A stretch of 64,000 nucleotides of DNA from Oreohelix idahoensis (Eukaryota; Mollusca; Gastropoda; Stylommatophora; Oreohelicidae): contig JAMPIV010009920.1 in the NCBI GenBank assembly GCA_024509875.1, positions 363,086 through 427,085 on the forward strand, given 5' to 3'. A model generated the notes under the pieces. It had not been told where the DNA came from. It did not search any database and worked only from the letters and a program-made list of their open reading frames with translations. Below, piece after piece: positions 21,810 through 32,698 of the stretch. A program made the translations under genes and the position numbers. Position 1 is the stretch's first letter. Every line of letters starts with the position of its first letter.

Positions 21810-21828
21810 TGTGGGCTCGTCTTGGGAT
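21810..21828 (+). other. primer-binding site, tRNA-Pro type
   Basis: Two bases after the 5' LTR comes TGTGGGCTCGTCTTGGGAT. It matches the proline tRNA primer-binding site known from gammaretroviruses (TGGGGGCTCGTCCGGGAT) with one substitution and a small change near the middle. Reverse transcription would start here. Confidence 0.7.
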
Positions 21829-22328
21829 TAGTGAACCCGGACTTAGAAGGGTGATAAATCACATTTTCATCTCTGCTATACAATTGCGATAATTGCAAAA
21901 TTTGTTGGCATTTTGAGGGATTACCTTCTAGACTGACTCTTACTATAATTTGTCTATTTCATAGGGGGGGATAATTTATATCTCTAAAGCACGAGTGATA
22001 CTTTTTAAATTGAGTATCAAACGGACAGAGTAAGCACTTTTTGAGAACAGAAGATACTGTAGGGAATTGATTTTTTTTAATCTTTTTCTGTAACTGCTGG
22101 GAACATTTTTATCATAAATATTTAGCAAATTTTTCATAGAAAACTTCGAGATAATCTGTTATATAATTTTCAGAATACGCTGAGTGAGTGATTTTTTTTA
22201 AAGAACTATTTGAACTTGATTACTAATTTAAACCTAGATGGTTTTAAGAGATAATTACTTGTGCGAGTCAAACAATTTGCTTGGAGGTCACTGCCAATTT
22301 TTCCCTTCGTGAACCCATACTGCATATC

Positions 22329-23560
22329 ATGGCAGATGCCGCAAAAATTAGGACTAGTTTAATGGAGGCAGGGCATGAATACGGGATAAGTGGAAAAGAT
22401 CTGATGAAATTTGTGAGTGAGGAGACTGATAAACTCCATGCAAGAGAGATGGAAGTGCAGAAACTTGCAATGGAGAAGGAGAAAGCCGCAGCAGAAGCAG
22501 CGGAGCGGAAGGAGAAAGCTGCAGCAGAAGCAGTGGAGCGGAAGGCCGCAGCAGAAGCAGCGGAGCGGAAAGCCGCAGCAGAAGCAGTGGAGCGGAAAGA
22601 AGCAGCAGAGCATGCACTTAACATGAAGCAACTGGAAATCCAGGGACAGACCAATCAGATAGAGCTGGCAAAAAGTGCAGCGGCTTCCAACTTTGATGGA
22701 GGGTACTCACCCCACTCAGATGGTTGCCTACTTCGCAACCTGCACCACCCAATGCCATGAACTTTCTGCTGGAACCTTTTTCAGAAAGGAACGATACCAT
22801 GGACGCCTTTTTAGACCGCTTCAAACGCTTTGCAACAGGGTTTGGACTTGAAGAACGGAAGTGGAACTTGAAACTTTCCCAGGGCCTAAGAGGAGCCGCC
22901 TACGAAGTTTTTAATAAACTTAAGGCCGGAGAGCAAGATGACTATCAGGCATTGAAAAAAGCTCTCTTGGTGAGGTACGAGCTTCATTCAGAGGCTTACC
23001 GGAAAAAATTTTGAGGTTCTAGGAAGGAGGCCGGAGAGACTTTCTCACAGTTCGCAGCCCGTATTGAAGACTACTTAGTGAAGTGGTGTACACTGGGAAA
23101 CTTTACCGAGAACTATGACGGGTTGAAAGAGCTGATTGTGATAGAGCAACTAAAAGAGTCTATGTCGGTGGAAATGCGTAGATTTCTCACTGAAAACGGC
23201 GCTGACCGGTTAGAAAATATTCTTACACTGGCAGAGCGATTCCAAAATGCTCTCATGGAGTCTCAAGGAGCCAGAAAGAAGTTTTCGGATCAGGCGCCAA
23301 AGCAACCTGCTCGCTCCCAACCAGACCAACAAAGCAAAGGACCACACATCTCGCATAAACAGCACGCAAAACAAGATAACTACAAAGAGCAAAACAAGAA
23401 AAATGCTGCGCCACACCAGAGACAGGGAGATAAATGGTGCAAGTACTGTCGCTTGAACAATCACAACACTAATGAGTGCAAGCGCAGACCTCCTCCCCAA
23501 CATGCTGCCTGTCTGCAGACAAAATCATCACCCCAGAAGGAGCAGAGGACCGGAAACGTT
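22329..23560 (+). pseudogene. gag of the 16128-29460 element
   Basis: The likely start is MADAAKIRTSLMEAGHEYG at 22329; the open frame extends further upstream but this Met begins the family-like N-terminus. An Ala-Glu-Lys coiled-coil with repeated AAAEAxERK units follows (about 22480-22615). After a frameshift near 22725 the capsid region reads MNFLLEPFSERNDTMDAF, GLEERKWNLKLSQGLRG and YEVFNKL. A TGA at 23012-23014 interrupts it, and the frame then continues (ETFSQFAARIEDYLVKWC). A single CCHC zinc knuckle, CKYCRLNNHNTNEC, lies near 23440-23485. Gag would form the particle and bind RNA. Gag and the protease-integrase part share one frame after 23078. Confidence 0.85.
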
Positions 23561-23900
23561 TCTCATCCTCCCGTCATCGAATCAGTCCTCGTAAACGGAC
23601 AATCTGTGGAGTGCCTTTATGACACAGGACTTGCTTTCGATGCAGTGGTCAGGGCATCTCTTGTCACCCCTGACCAGATAACAGACGAGAGTGTTGACAT
23701 CCAAGGTCCGACGAAGGATGTTGCACCCATGACACTGCCAATTGCACTTATCAGAGTGGAATCTCGTTATGTGACAGGAGAGATTCGTGCAGCTATAATG
23801 GAAGAACCAATCTACTCTTTAATCTTGGGATGTAGATATGTGTTCCTTGGAGAACCTACTCAACCACTAGTCATAACGGCCGTACAGACTAGAGGACAGT
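23561..23900 (+). pseudogene. retroviral-type aspartic protease
   Basis: VLVNGQSVECLYDTGL carries the catalytic DTG (Asp codon 23621-23623), followed by a hydrophobic stretch and YSLILGCRYVFLG, the ILG-type second half of the active-site fold. It would process the polyprotein. It is in the same frame as the gag end and integrase start, with no stop in this segment, but the parent ORF is broken on both sides. Confidence 0.78.
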
Positions 23901-25190
23901 CAAAAAAAGACGCAGAGCAGGAACCTCCTACCAATATCCTCCCCGAGGAATTGAAGAGGGCCCATATGGAAGATTCCTCACTGGTGCCCTGTTTTAAAAA
24001 ATTACCTAGGACACACAACCCACCTACCAAGGGAGACTTCTTTATGAAAAATGGATTGATGTATCGCCGAGCTGGAAATGAAGGACAGGAACACAACCAA
24101 TTAGTAGTTCCTGCAACCTATAGGAACCAGGTGCTTGAGATGGGCCACTCTATCCCATTTAGTGGACACATGGGAATGAGCGCCACGACTCAAAGGATCG
24201 CATGCCACTATTATTGGCCAGGGATCACCGGCGACATTGAACGTTTCGTCAAGTCTTGTCCTCAGTGCCAGAAAGTTGCACCAAAACACTGGACGGCACC
24301 CGCGACCCTTGGGGAGATGCCAATCTTGGGCACCCCATTTGAAAGAGTGGCCGTGGATATAATTGGACCTCTGCTGAGAACTAAGAAGAGGAACTCCCAT
24401 ATCCTTACCTTAGTGGACACCTGTTCCATGTGGGGCGAAGCCATAGCCATGCCAGCATGCGACTCAGTGCATGTAGCTGACGCTTTACTGAATATCTTTA
24501 CTAGATTGGGCTTCCCGCATGAAATTCTCACAGACAACGGGTCATAATTTAGAGGCAAGTTGACAGAGGAGGTGCTTAGAATATACAAGACTAGGCATAT
24601 CCATACTTCGCCCTATCACCCCCAAAGTAACGGGCAAGTAGAGCGGTTTAACAGGACGCTCACCTCTATTCTTCGGAAGTTGGCACAGGAGAAGCCAGAA
24701 ACTTGGGATCAGTATCTTCCTGCCGCATTATTTGCTTATAGGGACGTACCGCATGCGTCAACTGGAGTTCCTCCGGCCACATTACTCTTCGGAAGACCTA
24801 TTAAAGGTCCATTAGAAGCATTACTAAGAACATGGACAGATGCCAAGGCAGACGACACTGTCACATCAGCCTTCCAGTACGTCACAGACTTGAAACAACG
24901 CCTGAAGACTGGCTGGGAATTAGCCACAGCAAAAGTACGGGAGGCTAGGCGGAAACATGCCAAATATTACAATCGCAATGCGAAGGACCGAGAACTAGCA
25001 GTAGGAGAGAAGGTGCTACTTCTTCTGCCAAGTAGCAGTAATAAATTGCAGATTTGCTGGAGGGGACCTACAAAGTGGTGGAAAAGATTTCTCACACCAA
25101 CTATAAAATCGCCGTGAACGGAAAGCAGAAAATTTATCACTTAAATCTGCTTAAGAAGTTTTACGAGCGAGCCCCTGCCGAACCAGCGCA
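23901..25190 (+). pseudogene. integrase, located before RT
   Basis: The HHCC zinc domain reads HSIPFSGHMGMSATTQR then SCPQCQK. The DDE core has Asp at 24356-24358 (AVDIIGP), Asp at 24533-24535 (LTDNGS) and Glu at 24641-24643 (GQVERFNR), which gives D-58-D-35-E spacing. A TAA at 24545-24547 replaces a Gln-type codon and the frame resumes. The tail has an EKVLLLLPSSSNKLQ-type SH3 segment and a GPY/F box (about 25060-25100) across a frameshift near 25060-25117. The enzyme joins LTR DNA to the host genome. RT follows it downstream. Confidence 0.88.
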
Positions 25191-26678
25191 CCTCATGACT
25201 ATGGCCATTGCTATGCAAATGGAAGAAGAGCCATTATCATCCGTAGAGTACCCGGTGATACAGGAGGAATCACATTTAGATGTGAAAATAAGCTCCACCT
25301 TAACGGAAGCCCAGCAAGAAAAATTAAGGAGATTGATGGAAAACCCCGCCGACTCTCTGACAGACAAACCGGGCCGGACAAACCTGATGGAGTTTGACAT
25401 GGAAGTCACGAATCCTACGCCCGTCCGAATGAGAACCTATCCAATTCCGTATGCCAAGGCACAATTTCGAAGTCGGAGTCCCCTTACAGTGCGGGAGTGG
25501 TGCTGTTACGCAAACCCAGTGGAGAACACCGCCTGTGCATCGACTACCGACAGCTGAATGCGTTAACACAGAACCAGCCAGAACCGTTACCGGACCAGAA
25601 CCAGCTATTTACTAAGCTGAGCAGGGCTCGCTATTTTTCAAAGATCGACCTCAGTAAAGGGTACTATCAAATACCGGTAAAAGCTGAGGTGAGGAACCTG
25701 TTAGCCTTCAGTACTCCAGATGGACACTTCGAGTTTAATGTGATGCCATTTGGACGGAACAATGCTCCTAGTGTCTTCACAAGGATGATGCGAAAGTTAT
25801 TGGATCCTTTGAATCATCCCGCCATCAACAATTTTATGGATGATATCCTAGTAGCTACTGAATTGTTTGAAGAACATATATCAGCGCTATCCTTGCTGTT
25901 TAACAGACTCAGAGAAGCGGGACTAACCGCCTGCCCAACCAAATGTCAAATTGGGTGTGAACAGCTAGAGTTCCTAGGACATACTATATCCCATGGGACC
26001 ATGTTCCCCGAGACTCAAAACGTTGAGAAGCTGAGAAATGCACCGAGACCGTCCACAAACAGGGATGTCCGGTCATTTGTATCTTTCTGTGGATTCTACC
26101 AGAGATATATAAAGGATTTTAATAGCCTCTGTGCGCCGCTTACATTGCTAACCAAGAAAGGAAACCCAGATAAAGTGACATGGTCAGCAGAATGTGAACA
26201 TGCATATGCACTGTTAAAAGAGAAACTCACCACAAAACCTATTTTACGGCTTCCGGATTTAACTAGAAAATTCATCTTGCGCACAGATGCCAGTAACATT
26301 GGAATCGGGGCTACATTACTACAGCCAGATGACAGAAGCCCACCAAATCTATTTCCGGTCGCATATGCGAGTCGGAAGTTAAACCGAGCAGAACAAAACT
26401 ATTCCACAATCGAAAAGGAATGTTTGTCCCTCGTCTGGGGAATACAAAAATTTCAAGCATACCTGTACGGAAGGAAATTTACAATCCAGAGTGATCACCA
26501 ACCTCTGACCTTCCTCGCCAATTCAAAGAATTTGAATGCTAGACTGATGAGGTGGTCGCTTGTTCTACAACCTTACACGTTCCAAGTGGACTATATCCAA
26601 GGAAAACATAACGTAGGAGCGGATTTTTTAAGCCGTCATCCTATGAGGCAGGACGGAGAGCACAGACAAGTAGAATAA
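25191..26678 (+). pseudogene. gypsy-type reverse transcriptase and RNase H
   Basis: The linker (25191-25480) ends with a NPTPVRMRTYPIPYA block. After a frameshift near 25480 an open frame of 393 residues begins at 25497: HRLCIDYRQLN, YFSKIDLSKGYYQIPV, VMPFGRNNAPSVF and the catalytic FMDD box (25833-25844). RNase H follows with LRTDASNIGIGATLL, IEKECLSLVW, IQSDHQPLTF and KHNVGADFLSRHP; the stop is at 26676-26678. This is the best preserved coding block of the element. It makes the DNA copy and removes RNA. Nothing coding follows it before the purine tract, so it is the last pol domain. Confidence 0.92.
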
Positions 26679-26773
26679 AGGGTGGAAATTGGAGAGAAAA
26701 ACGAAGATGAGTAAAAGGATTAAGGAATCCCAAGCAAGAAGGCTAAGCTCTCCTGAGTACGATTGACATCACA

Positions 26774-26789
26774 CTTGAGGAGGGGCTAT
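26774..26789 (+). other. polypurine tract before the 3' LTR
   Basis: TTGAGGAGGGGCTAT immediately precedes the TG that opens the 3' LTR at 26790. The purine run GAGGAGGGG is the likely primer site for plus-strand DNA. Confidence 0.75.
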
Positions 26790-29460
26790 TGTGATAAACG
26801 AGCGCAAAGGCCTTTTTGCTCCATCTTTTCCTACATTTTTCATATTGTATTTTCTCCGACATTTGCTCTTTCATCCCATATTTGCAACCCACATTTGCTA
26901 TTTCATCGTTGTGATTACTCGCGACCGGTATCTAGAGAACCACATTTGTTCTTTCATAGGGGGAAATAAAAGTCCTTTGATTGAGTCCCCATGCCTGACA
27001 TTATCGTTTGAAGCCCACATTGCATCGTGATAAATCTGGTGAAAACACATCTGGTCATCCTAATCAAACATCTGGGCATGCTGTAATTTCTGTGACACCA
27101 CATTGGATGCCCAGATTGGCCAGGGGAAAATGTCTCATGCTGTAATGGTGTTATCTTTGGTCGGCCGCTGTTCAGACAAGCGTTGGGTTACCACATTGGA
27201 TGCCCACCTTAGCCAGGTGAACAATAAACAATCAGAGGTCAAACTACACCCACGTTTGGATTGACAGGGGACAAGAGCAATCCTGTGAATGAGTGACCAG
27301 AGGGGCGATTAAGGATTGGTTGGTATGGGCGGAGCTGTACAAGAAACCCATATTGGACTGGCAGAAATATAATCTACTGCGTAGCTTGCAAGAGGAGGGA
27401 GTCCAGTTTTTTACATTGTGAGGAAGAGATTAATCCCAAAAACGCCTAGCCTAATACACGTGTTTATTCAGAGTGGATATAATTCAGTTCTGTGATGAAT
27501 TGTGTTCTTAAAGGATTTTGCGAAGGGAAAAGAAGGTTAGTAGATCTTATACTTATTAATAAATTTTCTTATTTTTGTTTATTTTAACCTCACAGCTAAA
27601 ATGTGCGAAAGATAAAGTTTCAAATAATTCTTGGCATAACTGATTAATAAAATCAGAAGATTTTCCTAGAAGATGATAGGATGATAGGAGGTAATTAATA
27701 GTTCATCATCATCACAGTCTCCCATGCACACACACTCTCATGCACAAGATATTTAACATCATTAGAATTGAACTCAGAGAGAGAGAGATGAATAATGAGC
27801 AGTAGTTTAAATGCAAGTCAACCAGTGATGTTAAATGTGAAAAACTTACGAAGACTTTTGTGTGTCTTCAGTTCATCAGAAGTCTGAGTCTACACGCAAC
27901 GTGTCTGACGTCTAACCAGAAATAAGTTATCAAAAACGGACATTTGGCTAGCAGAATTCGCCATAGGACATCTTTCATTCCTCAATTAAAAAGGAATATT
28001 GTCTCACCCACAAGTCAGAAGGTGGACGCAGCATTTTTCGTCACCATATACTGCTTGCTCACAAGTTCAATACAGAGTTATCACAAGTTCAATACAGAGT
28101 TATCACAAGTTCAATACAGAGTCATCATAAATTCAAATCACTCGAAAGATCATTATTATCTGAAGTCAAGCAAAAGAGCTCAAAAGAGGAATCGCATATT
28201 TATAGCAAGGGCAACACCCTCTTAAGCGCATTCTATGAAGCAGACTATATATATATTGTATGAATCACGACTTCATATGCAAGGTTATGAGTCTACATAT
28301 CACTAACATTTCGTGAAAATATCCAGTCTGGCCAGTACCCTCGGGAGATTAGACAACAGACCTTTTGTTCATATGACAGCTATTAACTGTTGATCAACAC
28401 TACAGAGATATACTCAAACAGTGAAGGAATATACATAGATATCTCGTCAGCGTATGCCGTCTTCTTCTTCTTCTTCCGTCCTTAGCCAAAGACCAACCAA
28501 GCAGTCAGTGGCCATTACGCCTTGCGGCGTCTTAGGGCAACAAGAAATTATCCATTGTTCCGTTACGCCTAAAGGCATTTATTGGTACAACAGAATATTA
28601 ATTGTTGTTTCCGTAATCAATGTGACAAGCAAGCGGTTGATCAATCCGCTGTGCCCCGAACTTGCCCTCGTGTGTACTGCCGCTATAAAACCATTTCGCT
28701 ACCGAGACGTCTGTCCAGCCAAAATTCTCTCAGGACCGAAGGTCCGCGAAAAAGAGCAATCTGGTACAGGCACAGCACCCATACGACAGTATTCATCAGA
28801 ACGTCCTCAGTTTAGAGATACCCCACTCGACATAACGTATAACAACTTGGGACATTTTATGCATACATGTGAATCCTCATATCTAGGAGAAGCATTTAGA
28901 GACACATGGACTGTGTAGAGTACTCACCATTTTGGTAACACGTATCATATCACATCATCATTTCACTTTACACCAGTTCATTCTTAATTAACTATTACTT
29001 AATTAACTGCAATTTTATTATCTCATCTGTGTTTTTTGTGAATCGTCTTTCACCATCATCATGTTCTAACCATTACTAACCCTATATGTGTGGATATTTC
29101 ATTAATAAACCCAACGATCGTTTGATCATTATCTAGTTTGTTAATGTATCACTCGTGCTGTCGGTGTTACATATTCACCTATAGGAACCTTTCTCTACTC
29201 AGATGAGGTTGGGGGCTTTTTCTTTACGGGATCTAAGGGCAGAAGCTAAGGTCGTGGGGAAACAGAACTCTTTCCATAATTAATTAGAAAACACTGTCTA
29301 GTGGAAAGCATTCGCATTCCTGTCTTCTTGTCCCTATCTCGAATAGGTCTTTTTTTCTTTCTTAACGAGCCAATTTCTAGAGACCTTACATCTAATATCT
29401 CATAAACTATTCCTGGCAAAAACTACTGTCATAGTTGCCCCAGTGACTCACCACACAACA
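26790..29460 (+). repeat. 3' LTR with captured SINE
   Basis: Begins TGTGATAAACG and ends CACCACACAACA, then CCAGT. It aligns to the 5' LTR throughout. It lacks the MITE and the piggyBac element of the 5' LTR, and carries about 329 bp (28453-28781) not present there. The two LTRs differ by scattered substitutions, so this is an old insertion. Confidence 0.92.
28453..28781 (-). mobile_element. tRNA-like SINE with an RTE-derived tail
   Basis: Present in the 3' LTR only. On the minus strand its 3' end is a (GAA)n tail preceded by about 90 bp that closely matches the 3' end of RTE (compare 8145-8240). The 5' half has TAGCGAAATGG (28691-28701) and AGTTCGGGGCA (28652-28662), reasonable matches to pol III boxes A and B, 28 nt apart. 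A SINE that borrows the RTE tail would be copied by RTE enzymes. I found no clear target duplication, and the box B match is imperfect. Confidence 0.6.
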
Positions 29461-29465
29461 CCAGT

Positions 29466-32400
29466 CAACAAGATTTATTGCCTTCAGGTCAGGTGAAAAG
29501 GCGCAAAACTAAAGTAGCGACTTTTTAGAAGGCGTAAACAGCCATGTGGAATAATGCAACAAAACACAGAATACTGCAGGGGCTCAAAATACATACGTCC
29601 GCTCACTTCTAAACAAACGTCGCATCTCTCTTCCAGATGATCACATCACTTCTACCAGTAAACCATATCGGCATGACGTCCCTTCCTTTATTAAAAAGTG
29701 AGTCCATATAAAATAAACAAAAAAGGAGCCATGTTGAGCTACCTATTATACCGACATAATCGTTATGAATTTTAACCACAACAGTAAGCACAAAAAGCAA
29801 TTAATGTCCTACCACTTGTAAGATGATATATACATGTTGCTGGTCTCCTGATTTCCATACATGAAACCGGTCTCTTGACGCGTCATTTAGATACCAGCTA
29901 TGCCTTGACCTAAAGATTGATATGAAACATCACAATGCGTAAATCGTAATCCTTTGGTATCTAACATAAAAATTTATAAAATGGAAAGGATTATGCTTCA
30001 CCTAACAGTCAGAAAATAACAGGAAACTTCAATAGTCAAGCAAACAAGGCATAACCTCATAAAGCTGGTCAAACAGTAATAAAAAAAAGCATTTGATGAA
30101 AAAACTAATATACCGAGGGAAAATGCATAGAGACATCTGGAGTCATCCTTATATGACCACCAGCTAAGCACAATGCTACAATATACATATGTGGAAGTGA
30201 ACGTCTGTCTGTGAGGATAATTACACCGTCAATGACTTGAAATCATCAACACATGTCCATGGATTCCCTCTGTGGTGAAATTTGTTGAGAACCCAGCAAT
30301 GCACACTAAGCTTGGAGAAGTCACTTGAGCCCCAGACGTGATTCTTTAGCTTTGACCTGGTTGAGTGCATGCAGTAGGACCTCATTATGGACCCAGTGAT
30401 AGGCAAGGGAAGCTGAGAAGTGGCTCTGTGCAGGGCATGACAATTCCTTGGGAGAGCCCAGAAGCAGAGCACAGTATTTTAGCTCTGCTTAGCTGGAGAG
30501 CCCCCTTGGATGGCGGGAATTTACAGTATGCCACGTGCTTCTTACTCCTAGCTTGTAATCAGATGTGATGATCCTTGAAATGCAAGCCAAGTTGGAGAAA
30601 CTGGAGCTCATGAATTCAACTAAACACATTTCGGAATGGCAGAAAAGCTACAGGAAAAGCCTAGATCTACAATGTAGATAATACCAAGGAGTCTTCAACT
30701 TGGTATTGGCTGTAAAAGAGTGAGAAGCTCAGCAGCCCTAGTTAAACAACAACAACCTAGGATAAGATCAGTGCTGCCATGAAAGCTGATCTCTCTTGTT
30801 ATCTCCATCTCCAAGCAAGTTTATTAGAGAAATTTGTACTGAACTAACCAGATATCATGCTGAGCCGTAATGTTAATATGACATAGTATTTCACGTAACA
30901 AAATGTCACTTATTTCATTCTGATGTTTGCTGCACATAAATTAGTTGGAAATGATTTCTCTAAACTTTGGCGTTTGCTTCAAATAAATTAGTTGGTTAGG
31001 AGTGCATAATTCACATTGATTAAGCAGAACCTTTCATGGACCAATACTGACTCATTTCAGGTGATGTGTACACTCAGCATTCTTACATGGGTTTAAATGA
31101 AAAACAGTGGGTCGTGTTCTTTGATGTCATCCTAGTAAGCCACCAACATCGTTAGGGTGAGGATTACGGTTAGGTTTGTTATCTAAACCTAACACTCCAT
31201 TTTACTGCATTCTTTCTTAAGGCATATCGAAAAGAAAGCCCACTATTCTTCATTTCAACCATTACATGTGTGACATGAGATAATTGTTACAGAAGCAACA
31301 CTATGTGCACTGAGTTAGATTTCTGTGCACAAAAGGTTGCTTGACACAACTATTTCAAACAATGGCACCCAATCCACTTGACAGAAATTAAATAAATGTT
31401 GCATGCTGCATGTTAATTAAAAACTGACCACAGCTCCCTTCCATCCTGCATCAAATGAAGAAGATTTGTCACAACTTCTGCTATGACAAAAATCTACTGA
31501 GGAGGAACACACTAAACACTGTACATTAGATGAAGCACTAGGCTAATGATAGCCAAGCTAAATTTCACACTCTTTAATACATAAGCTTCACCCCCCCCGA
31601 GATAAAACCAAAGGTTAAGGGGATGGGGGATGTGACCTAATTCTTAATTACCTTGATATCTTCAATCATCCCCAATTTTTATTAGATGTTTAAGATAAAA
31701 TTCATATATTATGTTACTACATGCTAGCATATGTCCATTTATTTGAGATGTGTTCGCTTGTAGAAAAACAACTTTTCCATGATCGTTCACTTGTGTTGAA
31801 CGACGGTCACTAATGACGTAGCATATCACATATTTTGGTTTTTAACTATTAACCATCTGGGCCTTTTCATATTCGTTCACTGGTAGGAGGTGGACGTGAT
31901 TTTTCAAGCTCCATGATTTTTATGGAGGGTGTTTAATAATATATTATGGCATTAATATATTTTGCGAGGGCCGCAACCTATTCAAGGATATAAGAAATGG
32001 TTTCCGAGCTTAATGAGAAGTCTCACACCATGGTTTTTCACATAAGGAGTAATCTCACATTTTGAAGCAACTATTATTGTCTATCATAAGTGACTTCTGA
32101 AACATTACTTGGGTACCGCGGATTTTGCCTGAACCACTTAGTATAATTGCCAGAATTAATGGAAATGGTGGGAAGTATTATATTATTTGGCTATTGCCAT
32201 TATTCATAAACCTCCCTAGCGTTTTTTTCAAGCCTGTTATTGACAGACCAAATTTTTGCTATGACAAGTATCCTATGCCATGTACTTTGATGTTCTTTTT
32301 GCCAAGAAGATTGTGTGTGTAATAAACGTTAACCATGTTTTCATGGACCTGTTCACCTACCGGCTTATGTTGTTTTCCATGCCAGTAAATGTCCTGAATG

Positions 32401-32698
32401 AAAGCCCACAATCAATCGTGTACACAGCATGATGTGCTCTGCATTCCAGGCGTAACATTAATGTTGTGCCATTTACTATAATTCAGTGGTTCTCAAAGTG
32501 TGATCCCAGAGACCTTTCTAGGGTCCGCCAGGTAAAAACTATTTTCATTATAATCTAAGACGTTATTTTCCTTTTTCACTCTCACTCTCGCAAGTGTAAA
32601 GTGGAGTTTTCCAGAGGCTATATGATGTGTGATGACATCATAGCTCTGACAACTTGTGGAATGTGAGCTTATATTTTCTTTTGTTTCAATTAACATGG
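29466..32698. other. no gene recognised
   Basis: 3.2 kb of flanking sequence after the LTR element. Open frames are short (up to 83 codons) and show no motif. One dispersed repeat (31106-31215) and short A/T tracts are present. Nothing else can be supported. Confidence 0.4.
31106..31215. repeat. dispersed repeat shared with 40551-40660
   Basis: Both copies read CAGTGG...CGTGTTCTT.GATG.CATCC, then AGGG, CTAAACC.ACACT and a TTCTTTxTxAxGGC end. They are in direct orientation and diverged. I do not recognise the family. Confidence 0.6.

Larger units (their letters stand above)
16128..29460 (+). mobile_element. complete Gmr1-like LTR retrotransposon with long LTRs
   Basis: Long terminal repeats at 16128-21807 and 26790-29460 both start TGTGATAAACG and end CACCACANNACA. 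CCAGT flanks the element at 16123-16127 and 29461-29465, a 5-bp target duplication. A primer-binding site and a purine tract sit at the proper internal edges. The coding order is gag, protease, integrase, RT, RNase H. The LTRs were identical at insertion; they now differ by scattered substitutions and by three captured elements (two in the 5' LTR, one in the 3' LTR). Without those inserts each LTR is about 2.34 to 2.35 kb. Confidence 0.92.

Noticed and set aside
32474..32698. CAGTGGTTCTCAAAGTGTGATCC, similar to a hAT-type terminal repeat
   Set aside because: No partner inverted end or 8-bp target duplication was found, so the hAT call rests on one short match.
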